Positions 34,878-46,147 of a DNA stretch of 64,000 nucleotides are shown here, piece after piece (positions within the stretch are counted from its first letter, which is position 1; each line of letters begins with the position of its first letter). The notes under the pieces were generated by a model. The model ran no database searches, had not been told where the DNA came from, and saw only the letters and a list, made by a program, of their open reading frames with translations. Origin of the DNA: Gnetum montanum (Eukaryota > Streptophyta > Gnetopsida > Gnetales > Gnetaceae); the NCBI GenBank assembly GCA_015680685.1, contig MNCI01015561.1, forward strand, positions 530,418-594,417. Direction: 5' to 3'. A program made the position numbers and the translations under genes.

Positions 34878-37416
34878 GTCCTTGCATTTTTGATAGTTCA
34901 TGAGTCGTCGAGTCAAATTAGCTGCAACATCTTTCTGTCCTTAGTAGTTAGTCTTGGCCACCTCTAATTCAAAATTTGCTGCCTCTAATCTCTGTAATGT
35001 GTTCTTGTGTTTAGCAAATTCTGTTTCATATTTAGCGTAGGTGGCTACTACCTACTTCTCTAATTCTGTTCTCGGGCGTCATGCTGTCAACATGGCTAAG
35101 TTGGCATATCGTAAGTTTGCCAACTCCTCATACTTCGTGAGATCTTGTATCTGTAGGTCTCGGCTTTTCAATTTTGCTTAGTGGATGAAGGCATAAGTAT
35201 CCAATATGGCCCACCAATCAGTGTTCTGAGCACTAAGAGTGTTAATATGGGCTTTGGCCATATGGATTTCTTTCTTAATCACCTACTTGTACATTCCCAC
35301 TTAATCTCTGAAGTGCTCCTTGAGCTTCTCATGTTGCTTGGCCTTATTTTTCCATGCGCTTATTTCAATCACTGTCTTCTGATGAATCACACATACCTTC
35401 TCCATGGAGAGGGTTCTGTTTTCTCTGGCTAAGCGATTCATATCTTAGTTGACCCTTATTAATTGTTCTCACAATTGTTGAAAATTTTCCTCAAGAACAT
35501 TCATTTGTTTTTCTACTATGGTCAACCAGAGATTTTTAGCAGCGAGGTGTGTATTTTTTTTCTTGTAAGGCCTTTAGTGCTTTGGCATGTTTATACGTTT
35601 GAGCTTATGCCTTGGAAGCTTCCCAATCAACCTTCTCTTTTTCCTCTACCACTCTTTTATTCTATTTAATAATTTGTTTAGCTACTTTGTCTGAAATGGC
35701 TCTAGTTGGTCTACAGGGATGAATTGGGATAGATCCTGCTATGTAGCTTGTAGGGCGATAAAATTTTCTTGGAGTCTTTTCAACTCCTCCTCTGCATGTT
35801 CAGCCCTAACCTCTATCGTGATCAGCTTTTCTCTTATAGAAATGAGATCTGACTATGCTGCTGTGACATCTTGAGAGATGTCGAACAAGGATGTCATCAG
35901 TTATCCTATTTGCAGCAACCGATCTAAAATATCCTCATGATTTGTAGGAGTTATTGAGGGATCGGCCAAGGCTTGGGCATCACGTGCTCCTATGAAATCT
36001 ACTGGTGGCATAACAGGGACATTAAATGATTCTTTGATGTGGTTTGTGACCACTTATACTACTCCTGCTGCATCTTGGTACTACATGACCATTATTGTGG
36101 TGCCTTCACTAGTTTCTAATTGCACTTGAAAAGATGCAATGTTTCCAGAAATTTGTTGTGACCAATGTGATTCCCATCCTCATATTTGGATGGATACCTC
36201 ACCTTGTGCATAACCAATTGAGACTGTGGGCTACATGGCATCGTCAATAACCTTGAAGAGATTTTCTTTATCACAACTTCCCCAACTGATCGATTTAGCG
36301 ATGGCCTTGTGATGGCTCATCAATGATCGATAGTCCTGTGGTGGTAGTGGTGGTTAGTCTTGTTGGCTTGTAGGCTGTGTGTTGGACTCCACTTCCTATT
36401 GTCAACTAGGCCTTGTGTTCAGAAGTTGGCTAGGCCCTACAATTTGAGATGCAGTGGGCCTCATCATCTGTTCTTACTTAGGCTCCAATGTCTCACTAGC
36501 ATTTTCCTTGGGACTGTGGCTTCAATAATTTAGCAAATGAGGCATTTTGAGCCTTTCTAGGGATGTCATTGGTGTAGCCCATAATTTCAGCACACTAGGA
36601 CAACTTCCTAATTAGGCAGGGAAGAAGCAATGCGAACTTCCCTATCTTATGTTCTTCAAATTGCCTTAAGATTTCTATGAGATATAGATGGGGTAGGTTG
36701 GCATCAACCTTGCCCATCAAGATGGTAGTTCCTCTAGCTGCATAGGTGAAAATCCTATTCAATCCTTTTGTTGGGAAAATATGATATGTGCCAATTTTAA
36801 AGTAGATCCTCTCTTCAAGTGTGAGCTCTTCATATGTTTTATCCTCCTTGTCGTACTTCTTTTTTAACCATATCTTTCGCGCATTAGCATCAGAGCGAGT
36901 GGACAGGTGAGCAACCTTGGGCCTTGTGTTTGTAAGGTTCAAAACTTCCAAAATGGCCTTGGTAGAGAAATCAACAAAAATCCCACCAATATCAATGGTG
37001 GTGCCATCTTCCATATTGTGCCAAAATTGGTACATCTCCCCCAGGTACCAATCACCACTCCCAGAAAAAATAGACCATAGTGGAGACCCTTTAAGTTGAT
37101 CTCTGACTATCTTAGGGGAAAATTCAGTAAAAGGTCCAAAATTAAGTTCCACAATCATGGCTGTTGATGTGGACCTTTCAAAAATTTCCTGAACACATTT
37201 TGGGGATAATGTGAGATGTTGTTCTTGTTCAGGTGCCCTGTTGTCTCCACCTTCTCCATGCCCCAATTGCGTAGTGATAGGAGGTTCTTGATGAATGCTG
37301 AATAATTTTGCCTCTTGCTCTGCATGTTCTTCAAGAGGCGCTTGGCCTTTGCCTTTCCTTAGTCATTTGGATGCACCCTGAGAGGGTCTTCCTTGCTATC
37401 TTCTTTTAGGGGCCAT
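34878..37416 (-). pseudogene. Retroelement accessory ORF, coiled-coil C-terminus, split by an insertion
   Basis: Starts at the ATG at 37416 (MAPKRR, then a stop). The main frame at 37266-36595 gives a 223-residue block with GIFVDFSTKAILEVLNLTN, YDKEDKTYEELTLEERIYFK and EHKIGKFALLLP. This style resembles the large extra ORFs of plant Athila/Tat elements and plant-mobile-domain-like proteins, but no catalytic motif is visible. Downstream frames to 34878 are broken but remain helical and charged (KYETEFAKHKNTLQRLEAAN near 35030). The ORF resumes at 27113 beyond the GCTTT-flanked insertion. Function unknown; the family call is tentative. Confidence 0.5.
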
Positions 37417-37905
37417 CTATAATCACACAGGATCAATTATTACTAAGGCCATTTACAAAATTTGATTTATACCTTACTCCTTACCCTTAATAGATTTATT
37501 TCTTGCCTAGTGTGATTCAGAGTTAGAAATTTTTATGAAAATTCACCTAAAAGTTTTGATATTGGACCCAACTTGATTAGGTGACTCAAAAAAAGATTTC
37601 ATGGTTTAGGTGAAGAGATAAAATTAATTTGGCAAATGTTTTTAGCATTTTTGAGGTCACTTACCCTTTATAATGTCCTTTAGGCAACGATGAATTTTGA
37701 AAAAACTATGTGCAACTTGGAGCATACCCTTCCCCCATGACTAAGTTAAACACTTTAGGTTTAAGTAGGTTCGATCAGAACGAGAATCAGAGTGTTAATG
37801 AGCAAGATATTGATGTTTGAATAATAGGTGTGCAAGTTGGAAAATTCATGGAAGAGAATTGCAACAACTCCCCTTGCATCAACAGTGAAAAATGATGTTG
37901 ATGTG
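37417..37905. other. AT-rich leader, no gene seen
   Basis: Lies between a putative minus-strand promoter and the accessory ORF. Nothing recognisable. Confidence 0.5.
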
Positions 37906-37915
37906 NNNNNNNNNN
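37906..37915. other. Assembly gap (ten N)
   Basis: Ten unresolved bases just downstream of the minus-strand TATA-like element. True gap size unknown. Confidence 0.95.
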
Positions 37916-37970
37916 TCCATATATATAGTTTTTGAAGATGCAATATCGTGTACCTGATATCACATCCGTT
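37916..37970 (-). promoter_or_regulatory. Probable U3 promoter remnant of a minus-strand LTR
   Basis: On the minus strand TGATATCAGG and ACGATATTGC words precede CTATATATAT. This repeats the palindrome-then-TATA order of the A1 and A3 LTRs. It may be what remains of the 5' LTR that drove the ORF at 37416. Confidence 0.45.
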
Positions 37971-39349
37971 TTGAAATAGGGTACTTGGCAAAATTGATAA
38001 ATTTTTGAATTTTGAAGGCCAAAAATGAAGGATTTAAGGTTAATTTGAAAGATCTAGGATAATGTTGAGTAGACCTAAAGACACCAAAAGTGTAATGAAG
38101 TGGAATTTTACAACGAAGTTCATGAATGGAGGGAGAAAAAAAACATGTAGTAGTACACAAGGAAAGTTTGAATTAAAATGGTGATAAAGGAAAGGATAAT
38201 TGTAGCAATGTAATACTTGGAGGGTATAAGATGATGTGGTGATTTGTAATGAGTGCAAAGTATAGAAGTTACGTAAGTGGGTCCTTCCCAAAGTAGGTTC
38301 CTACCTATCATGCCCTTATGTAACCACACCTTAAAATGTACATAGGAACTAAAAGGGTTAAATGCAATCTACACCAGTGCAACATAACACACACATGTAG
38401 ATACCACCGTGATAAGGTATGAGTTCTATGGCACACAAGACATAAGTTATAAGTACTTGGATAGTGAGATGAGATGAATTACTAAAGGGATTGAAGAGAT
38501 TGGGATGTGAGGTAATTGACCCTGGGCACAATGAATCCTTGAGTGTGGGGTGTGATTAATGTGTCATTAGCCCATCACCCCAAAATCAAGACCAAGTCCA
38601 TGCCTCTGATCAATGACATCACATTATTTCATCCAATGATGGACAACCATAAGAGCACCATGACAGCAAGACGTCCAATCACTTGGAGTTTTGTCCAAGG
38701 CAGGAGTGATTTGGAATTTCTTTGCAGCACATTTTTTTTGGTATTTTCTTTGATGTTTTTCTTTTCTTTTCTTGTTTTCTTCTTCTAGCTGCTTTGGCAC
38801 TTTGTCCTTTCCAACAATGAATTGGAGAAGCCACCAACCTTCAAGCATGGGTGCATGTCTTTCCAGTGGGATCCCCAGAACAACATTGAGGTTCTTTATT
38901 GAGTGCCTTTATTATTGTTACTTCCATTTTTCATTAGATCTACAAGGATTTAGTACAACCAAGTTACATGATAGCACATACAAATGTCACCAAAGAGATT
39001 CCACAAGTTCCTTTGATGTCACACCATGGTCATTCCCCCTTAGTCCATCATTTTTCACTCTAGGCATAATGATCACAAAATTACTTTAGGTTGTAATGAT
39101 AATAAGCATATCACTGTACCCAAAGTAGAACCTCTTATTAATAGGATGGGTGGGTGGATGTTGTGGATTCACTATCCAAATAATTAGTCCCTCATGACTT
39201 AATAGCATAGAATAACACCTCAATTAACAAGTCACATGAGCACTTTATTCACTGATAAGATTACCTTTAAAAAGAGAAAACAACAAATTGAAAATGAAAA
39301 ACTAGAAAACAAAAAATTGTAAAATCAAAGAAAAGGAAAAACATTTAGG
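37971..39349. other. AT-rich intergenic DNA
   Basis: No coding or repeat feature recognised. Open frames such as 38543-38788 end in homopolymer-derived Phe runs and are not supported. Confidence 0.5.
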
Positions 39350-40095
39350 GTACTTAAAATTTTAAGTAAGATCTCATGTGGTTGAAGAAAAGACGGAAAG
39401 ATAGAGAGACTAAAGAAAAATCAAGAGAAAGCTCAACTAAGAAAGAAAAGCGACTACATAAAATGTTTTCAAGAAGTCTCACCCCTCTTCAGTATGTTTA
39501 CAGAAGCAATTCTTGTGATTTGAGCAACAAGTGCAGGATGAGAATATATAGAGTCCCAACTTTTAAAATTAGAGAAGCGGGAATGTTTTAAAATTAGAAC
39601 AGACCCCACTCATTCAGGCCCAGTTGGGGGTGGGACCACTGCACTTGAATTTGTTCTTGACAAGAAAAGAACAAAGCTTTCTAGGATTCCTCCAATAGGC
39701 AATAGCATCTAGGATGATGTTTTGGAGACTTGGATCTTTATGGCATAGCTGAGTAAGAATAGGATTTAGGAGGGCCCTCAAGTTCAAGGATTTAGTGGGA
39801 GGACTAAAATCCAATTTGAAGACAAAAGGGGTATGTTTCCTATTGGGAACATCATGGCGTTGATGAAGCTGGTCTAGAAGATGCTATCTGGAGGAAGAAG
39901 GAACAAGGTTGAAGTAATGCGCCAAGAAGCAAGAAGGATATTCTTGAGCATGAAGTTGTCGGACGAGCTGTTGTCGAATCTACTGAAGATAATCGAGGCA
40001 GGATTCTCTGATGAGGTATCGTTTGAGCTCAGTAATAATGAAAGCTTTCTTTTGATGGCGAGGATGCCAAGAGGAGAAAGGGATATATTGATAAT
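39350..40095 (-). mobile_element. Inverted 3' fragment of a Penelope-like element
   Basis: Reverse-complement match to 44062-44811. The minus strand encodes the end of the PLE reverse transcriptase (SLNLRALLNPILTQLCHKDP, WRNPRKLCSFLVKNKFKCSG), then the terminal repeat with a hammerhead relic (39456-39497). Inverted, 5'-truncated copies next to full ones are typical of PLE insertions. Confidence 0.8.
39456..39497 (-). ncRNA. Hammerhead ribozyme relic in the inverted PLE terminal repeat
   Basis: 42-nt motif: ACATA, CTGAAGA (consensus CTGATGA, one change), GGGG-TGAGACT-TCTT stem II, GAAA, ACAT, TT, then TATGT. Stem I ACATA/TATGT pairs fully. It differs from the array stem ACACA/TGTGT by a compensatory C-G to T-A change. 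Probably inactive. Confidence 0.6.
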
Positions 40096-40233
40096 TTTTA
40101 GAAAATTTTAGAATAGATCTCATGCATCAAGGAAAGAATGAGAAGGCTAAGAGAAATACTGAAGAAACTGTAAAATAGAAAAATTGTTAAATAGAAAGTA
40201 ATAGAAAGCTCAAAGCATTGCACAATGTATGTT

Positions 40234-40275
40234 ACACAAAATGTTTTCGGGGACTTGCACCCCTCATCTGTGTGT
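40234..40275 (-). ncRNA. Hammerhead motif, array copy 1 (mutated)
   Basis: The core reads CAGATGA instead of CTGATGA. GAAA and stem II GGGG/CCCC are intact. Stem I ACACA/TGTGT pairs. Stem III half is ACAT, no longer palindromic. Confidence 0.6.
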
Positions 40276-41099
40276 TTAGGCAATGTAGCTAGGCAGCTGA
40301 AGCTACAAAGGCAAGGGAATGAGCATGCCAGTACATGTATAAATAGGGTCCCAACTTCTAAAATTAGAAAAATTTTTGTTTTAAAATTATAGTGGGCCCC
40401 ACTTGTCATAGGTAAGATGGGGGTGGGACGTTGTACTGACAAAGCTATTACATAATAGTATTTCAAGAGTGAACATGAAACATTCAACAAATCAGATCTT
40501 TTGGAAAAGCCAAAGGGTGTATAGGTTTTAGGGGAACCCTCATGTTTAGGTGGTGGACATGAGGGGATCGACACAAAAGAATGTCATGCACGCAAGCGTT
40601 CAATTGGAAATAGCAACGAACAAAAGTCTTCAACAGAAACAAAGAGATGAGGTGCAATGACGCTGAAGAAGAAACAACTATAGGTTGTGATGAAACTGAA
40701 GAAAGCACCTTCAGAAGAAACCATAACTAAGAGAACCAACGTAAGCAGAGCGATGGTCAAGACACATATCAAAGAGTAGAAACTTGTCGTGGTTAGTAAA
40801 AACCTGCAACGTGATCAAAACCTGTGGAGAACTTACAAAAGGATTAAAACCTAACCAAAAATAGAAAAAAATTTGAAAATGGTTAGAATCTAGAGAACAA
40901 TGAAAGACACTGTCAAGCAAGGCTCAACAATTCCAAGGCAGCGAGATAAAGAGAAATTTTAAGAAAATTCTAGAATAGATCTCGTGCCTCAAGGAAAAGA
41001 ACGGGGAGGCTAAGAGAAATACTGAAGAAACTATAAAATAGAAAAACTGTTAAATAGAAAGTAATAGAATGTTCAAAGCATTGCACAACATATGTTGTT

Positions 41100-41141
41100 A
41101 CACAAAACGTTTTCGGGGACTTGCACCCCTCATCAGTGTGT
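41100..41141 (-). ncRNA. Hammerhead ribozyme, array copy 2 (complete core)
   Basis: Read on the minus strand from 41141: ACACA (stem I), CTGATGA, GGGG-TGCAAGT-CCCC (stem II with 7-nt loop), GAAA, AC|GT, TT, then TGTGT (stem I). All invariant core bases are present. A15.1-A-C/G-T-U16.1 is the palindrome AACGTT, too short for a hairpin but able to pair between two copies, as in the dimeric minimal hammerheads known from PLEs. Expected cleavage is between 41105 and 41104, after a U at position 17. Confidence 0.85.
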
Positions 41142-41700
41142 TTAGGTAATGCGGCCAGATAGTCGAAGTTGCAAAGGCAAGAGAATGAGCATGCCAATAC
41201 ATGTATAAATAGGGTCCCAACTTCTAAAATTAGAAAAACTCTTGCTTTAAAATTAGAGAAACTTTCACTTTAAAATTAGAGAACCTCCAGCGTTAAAATT
41301 AGAAAAACTCCAACTTTAAAATTAGAGAAACTCCCGCTTGAAAATTAGAAAAACTCTAGCTTTAAAATTAGAAAAACTCTGGCTTTAAAATTAAAGAAAC
41401 TCCCGCTTTAAAATTAAAGTGGCCCCACTCGTCATAGGCGAGATGCGGGTGGGACATTGTACTGACAAAACTATTACATAACAGTATTTTAAGAGCAAAC
41501 ATGAAACATTCAACAAATCGGATCTTTTGGCAAAGCTGAAGGGTATATAGGTTTTAGGAGCTTAAAATTTTTGATGAGATCTTGTGCATCAAGGAAAAGA
41601 ACGGGAAGGCTGAGAGAAATATTGTAGAAACTGTAAAATAGACAAAACTGTTAGACAGAAAGTAATAGAGAGCTCATAACATTGCACAACGTATGTTGTT

Positions 41701-41742
41701 ACATAAAACATTTTCGGGGACTTGCACCCCTCATCAGTGTGT
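41701..41742 (-). ncRNA. Hammerhead ribozyme, array copy 3 (core intact)
   Basis: CTGATGA, GGGG-TGCAAGT-CCCC and GAAA are intact. Stem III half is ATGT (one G-U wobble in the dimer). Stem I ACACA/TATGT has one mismatch. Confidence 0.75.
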
Positions 41743-42571
41743 TTAGGCAATGCGGCCAGACATCCAAAGCTACAAAGGCAAGAGGATGAGCATGCTAGTA
41801 CATGTATAAATAGGGTCCCAACTTCTAAAATTAGAAAACTCACTTTAAAATTAAAGCGGACCCCACTTGCCATAGGCAAGATGGGAGTGGGACGTTGTAC
41901 TGACAAAACTATTACAGAGCAGTATTTCAAAAGTGAACATGAAGCATTTCAATAAATCAGATCTTTTGGTAGAGCTGAAGGGTGTATAGGGATTAGGGGA
42001 ACCCTCATGTTTTCATGGTGGACATGAGGGATCCGACACCAAAGAATGTCATGCATGCAAGCGTCCAGCTGAAAACAACAACGAACAAAAGTTTTCAACA
42101 ACAACGAAGAGAGGGGCTGCAACGACGCTGGAGAAGAAACAGTTAGAGGTTATGATGAAATTGAAAAAAGCACCTTTAGAAGAAAGCACAACCAAGAAGA
42201 CCAATGTAGGCAGAGTGGTGGTCAAGACATAGAGCAAATAGAAAAAACATGTCGTGGTCCGCATAAACCTGCAATGTGATCAAAACCCATGGAGAACCTA
42301 CAAAAGGATTAATACCTAACTAAAAACAGAAAAAAATTTGAAAATGGTTAGAATCCAGAGAACAGTAAAAGACGTTGTCAAGCAAGACTCAGCAATTCCA
42401 AGGCAACGAGATAGAGAGAAATTTTTTGGAGCTTAAAATTTTTAATGAGATCTCGTGTATCAAGGAAAAGAACAGGAAGGCTGAGAGAAATACTGTAGAA
42501 ACTATAAAATAGACACAACTATTAGACAGAAAGTAATAGAAAGCTCATAACATTGCACAACGTATGTTGTT

Positions 42572-42613
42572 ACACAAAATATTTTTGGGGACTTGCATGC
42601 CTCATTAGTGTGT
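42572..42613 (-). ncRNA. Hammerhead motif, array copy 4 (mutated)
   Basis: CTAATGA replaces CTGATGA and AAAA replaces GAAA. The 42-nt spacing is retained. Confidence 0.55.
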
Positions 42614-42934
42614 TTAGGCAATGCGGCCAGGCAGTCGAAGCTCCAAAGGCAAGAGGATGAGCATGCTAGTACATGTATAAATAGGATCCCAACTTCTAAA
42701 ATTAGAAAACCCGCTTTAAAATTAGAAAACCCACTTTAAAATTAGAGAACCTGCTTTAAAATTAGAGAACCCGCTTTAAAATTAGAGAACCCACTTTAAA
42801 ATTTTAAAAATAGATCTCGTGCGTGAAGGAAAAGAACGGGAAGACTGAGAGAAATACTGTAGAAACTGTAAAACAGAAAAACTATTAGATAGAAAGTAAT
42901 AAAAAGCTCATAGCATTGCATAACATATGTTGTT

Positions 42935-42976
42935 ACACAAAACATTTTCAGGGGCTTGCACCTCTCATCAGTGTGT
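42935..42976 (-). ncRNA. Hammerhead motif, array copy 5 (stem II weakened)
   Basis: CTGATGA and GAAA are intact. Stem II GAGG/CCCT has one mismatch and one wobble. Stem I ACACA/TGTGT pairs fully. Confidence 0.65.
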
Positions 42977-43613
42977 TTAGGCAATGTGGCCAGGTAGCCA
43001 AAGCTGCAAAGGCAAGGAAATGAGCATGCTAGTACATGTATAAATAGGGTCCCAACTTCTAAAATTAGAAAAAATCCCACTTTAAAATTAGAGTGGGCTC
43101 CACTTGTCAGAGGCGAGATGGGGGTGGGACGTGGTATTGAAAAAACTATTACAGAACAGTATTTCAAAAGCCAACGTGAAGCATTCAACAAATCGGATCT
43201 TATGGAAAAGCCAAAGGGTGTATAGGGTTTAGGGAAACCCTCATGTTTAGATGGTGGACATGAGGGGTTCGACACCAGAATGTCATGCATGAAAGCATTT
43301 GACTGAAAAACAACAATGAACAAATGTCTTTAACAGCAACAAAGAGACAAGCTACAACAACGCTGGAGAAGAAATAGCCAGAGGTTGTGATGAAACTGAA
43401 GACAGCTCCTACCAAGAAGACCAACGTAAGCAGAGCAATGGTCAAGACACGGATCAAATAGAAGAAACATGTCATGGTCTGCAAAAACCTACAACGTGAT
43501 CAAAAACAGTGGAGAACTTGCAAAAGGATTAAAACCCAACCAAAAATAGAAAAAAATATGAAATGGGTAAAATCTCTAGAACAGTGAAAGACGTTGTCAA
43601 GCAAGGCTCAGCA

Positions 43614-44485
43614 AATCTTCAAGAACATTTCTTGAAGTTCAATGGATTTTTTACCATCATGGAACTTGCCTCTCTAGTCCTTCAAGAACATTTCTTGGAG
43701 TTCAATGGAGTCTTCTTCAAACAAATTCGAGGCACTGCCATGGGTAGCAACTTTTCTGTTGTCTACGCATGCCTATTTCTATGCCATTTAGAGAAACAAA
43801 TCTTCTCTACACTAGGCTCCGAGCATCTTCTCTACTTCAAACAATACATTGATGATGATTTTGGCATTTAGAGCGGTTCATAGGTTTCCCTCTTCTAGTT
43901 ACTTGATTAGTACGGTTCTTTCTATCCTACCATCAATATTTCGCCCTCGGTAGCCAGCTCCTTGGCAAACATTCTAGATGTTTCCTTCTTCAAGGGTTCT
44001 AACTTTGTTAACACTAGTATTCTTTCTACTAAGTGTTATCAAAAATCCTTGAATGCTTATCAATACATCCCTTTCTCTTCTTGGCATCCTTGCCATCAGA
44101 AGAAAGCTTTCATTATTATTGAGCTCAAGCAATACCTCATCAGAGAATCCTGCCTTGATGATCTTCAGCAGATTTGACAATAGCTCTTCTGACGACTTCG
44201 TGCTCAAGGATATCCTTCTCACTTCTTGATGCATGGCTTCAACCTTGTTCCTTCTTCCTCCAAACGGCATCTTTTGGACCAGCTTCATCAACGTCATGAT
44301 GTTCCCAATAGGAAACATACCCCTCTTGTCTTCAAATTGGGTTTTAGTCCTTCCACTAAATCCTTGAACTTGAGAGCGCTCCTAAACCCTATTCTTGCTC
44401 GGCTTCGCCATAAATATCTGAGTCTCTAGAACATTATCCCAAACGCTATCACCTGTTGGAGGAATCCTAGAAAGCTTTGTTCTTT
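43614..44485 (+). pseudogene. Penelope-like reverse transcriptase, C-terminal part
   Basis: Starts inside the RT palm: LEFNGVFFKQIRGTAMGSNF, then the catalytic block YFKQYIDDDFGI at about 43840-43870. Next come ANILDVSFFKGSNFVN, YQKSLNAYQYIPFSSWHPC and KKAFIIIELKQYLIR. The end is WRNPRKLCSFLVKNKFKCSG. This order (GTAMG, YIDD, QYIPF..HP, IP..F) is that of Penelope-like RTs, related to telomerase rather than LTR RTs. Stops after the YIDD block show decay. No GIY-YIG endonuclease follows before the terminal repeat. Confidence 0.85.
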
Positions 44486-44811
44486 TCTTGTCAAGAACAA
44501 ATTCAAATGTAGTGGTCCCACCCCTAGCTCGGCCTGAACGAGTGCGGTATGTTCTAATTTTAAAACATTCTCACTTCTCTAATTTTAAAAGTTGGGACTC
44601 TATATATTCTCATCCTGCACTTGTTGCTCAAATCACAAGTATTGCTTTTGTAAACATACTAAAGAGGGGTGAGACTTCCTAAAAACGTTTTATGTAGTCA
44701 CTTTGCTTTCTTGTTTAAGCTTTCTCTTGATTTTTCTTTAGTCTCTCTGTCTTTCCATCTTTTCTTCAGCCACATGAGATCTTACTTAAAATTTTAAGTA
44801 CCTTAAATTTT
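44486..44811 (+). repeat. PLE terminal repeat between head-to-tail copies
   Basis: Reverse complement of 39350-39640. It ends with CCACATGAGATCTTACTTAA and is followed at once by the coding region of a second copy, as expected for tandem PLE copies sharing a pseudo-LTR. Confidence 0.7.
44654..44695 (+). ncRNA. Hammerhead relic in the PLE terminal repeat, sense strand
   Basis: ACATA, CTAAAGA, GGGG-TGAGACT-TCCT, AAAA, ACGT, TT, TATGT over exactly 42 nt. Stem I and the palindromic AACGTT are kept; the two core boxes carry substitutions. It lies on the same strand as the RT. Confidence 0.6.
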
Positions 44812-46120
44812 TTTTCTCTATCTCATTGCTTGAAGAAAATGAGCTCTGTAGATTGGCAACCTTCTGCCTCTTCTTCATAGGACCAACCCCACACTACTAA
44901 CGCCATGTAGTGCTCAGGTAATGTTCCCTTTGTTAGCTCTTCACGAAAAAAGATCTTATCCACTGGATTCAACGAAGAATGACATGAATCTACAATTAGG
45001 TTCGTGTCATTTTAACCATCCAGCTCATGAGTATCATTTTGCTTCCTTGGAATTTCTTGATCCTAATTTTCATTCCAAGCAAGCAAGCCAAACAGGTGAG
45101 ATCCACGTAGGCTGCATTCATCGTTTTGATGAGCTTTGTATAGAACATGCATGTCTTATTGCTGAGCTTCGTGCAGAACATGCACATGTTTCTGATGCTC
45201 TTCGCGTTGAATTAAGTCTTTTCCAACAACAACTTGTAGAATATCAGGCTCGCTTCCACTTACTTTAGTTTGAATGTGATTCTCTTCGACACCAGTTGAA
45301 TGATGCCAAAACATCTTCTTTTGCTACCAATGAAGATTCACTACAAATCCCTGAGGTTCTGTTGGAGATGATCAACACTGCTGCTAAGGGACTTCGTAAG
45401 CTCCTTCGTGATGCTGATCTTGAGAAGCTGCATTCTGAAAAGTTGTTGGTACATAGTCTGCGTATTGCTGCTCTGGGACTAAAAGCTTCCACGCCTAAAG
45501 GAGATTCCCTCCTTCAAGCTCATTTTGCTACTCTTCAAAAAGAGCATAATCTGAAACTTCAGGAAGCTTATCTTCTTGTAGAAATGGCTTCCATCGAAGC
45601 CAATATAAAAAAATTAGATTCTTTCTCGCAAGAAGCTTCTTCAAAGTTGGTTGAATGCATCTCTGCTATCAATCAACCCACTTCATTTATCAATGCTCTT
45701 TTGCAGATCTACTACAAGAAACTTGAGGAAGCCTTCTTAAATGAATGGCTTTAGTTTCAGATCAGTGCAGAAGCCCAGAAGAAAGTAGAAGAGACCCGAA
45801 AAAATGGTACTTCCTCTGCTGAGGTTGAAGTAGATTACCTTGACCCAGGTTTGACTATGAAGGAAGTTTGCAAAGAAACCATTCGATAAGAATGGGACTC
45901 CACTTTCAAAAAATTCGACAATTGGTTGAAGGATCATGGCATCCTCCCCGACAAGCCCACTCCACAATGTTGTCATCCTCTACAAAATCACAAGCAGCAG
46001 GGTCACAAGCAACAAGGTTGCAAGTAGCAGGGACACTCACTGCCTAAACAACCTTAGGCCAATTCTTCTTTAAATGGCCAACACCAGCTCGCAAAACTTC
46101 TTCTCGGGCTAGGCCCCAAC
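44812..46120 (+). pseudogene. PLE upstream ORF, coiled-coil rich, broken
   Basis: Two long frames, 44921-45268 and 45296-45754, separated by one stop, continue to about 45890. They are rich in Leu, Glu and Ala heptads: IHVGCIHRFDELCIEHACLI, EKLHSEKLLVHSLRIAALGL, ANIKKLDSFSQEASSKLVEC. The segment after 45960 is Gln/His/Lys-rich. I recognise no enzyme. Its place just upstream of the RT, in the same orientation, suggests an ORF1 or N-terminal extension of the element. Confidence 0.5.
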
Positions 46121-46147
46121 CGCCGAACAAGAAGAACTCCACCTCCA

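Larger units (their letters stand above)
40096..43613 (-). repeat. Tandem array of PLE-terminal-like units with hammerhead motifs
   Basis: Five units with spacings of 867, 600, 870 and 363 bp between motifs. Each unit carries (plus strand) GTATAAATAGGGTCCCAAC, TCTAAAATTAG minisatellite and, on the minus strand, a 42-nt hammerhead motif. The longer units add a block of about 500 bp (around 40500-40970, 42000-42440, 43190-43610). About 130 bp of each unit is homologous to the PLE terminal repeat at 39460-39600 and 44540-44700. Open frames on the minus strand are hydrophobic and not conserved between units, so I regard the array as non-coding. Confidence 0.8.

Noticed and set aside
40098-43484. 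Hydrophobic minus-strand ORFs in the ribozyme array
   Set aside because: Similar between units only because the DNA is repeated; frames differ in start, stop and shifts, and no domain is seen.
43974-44318. 114-aa minus-strand ORF and its partner at 39881-40111
   Set aside because: Antisense shadow of the PLE reverse transcriptase; the two match because the PLE fragments are inverted copies.
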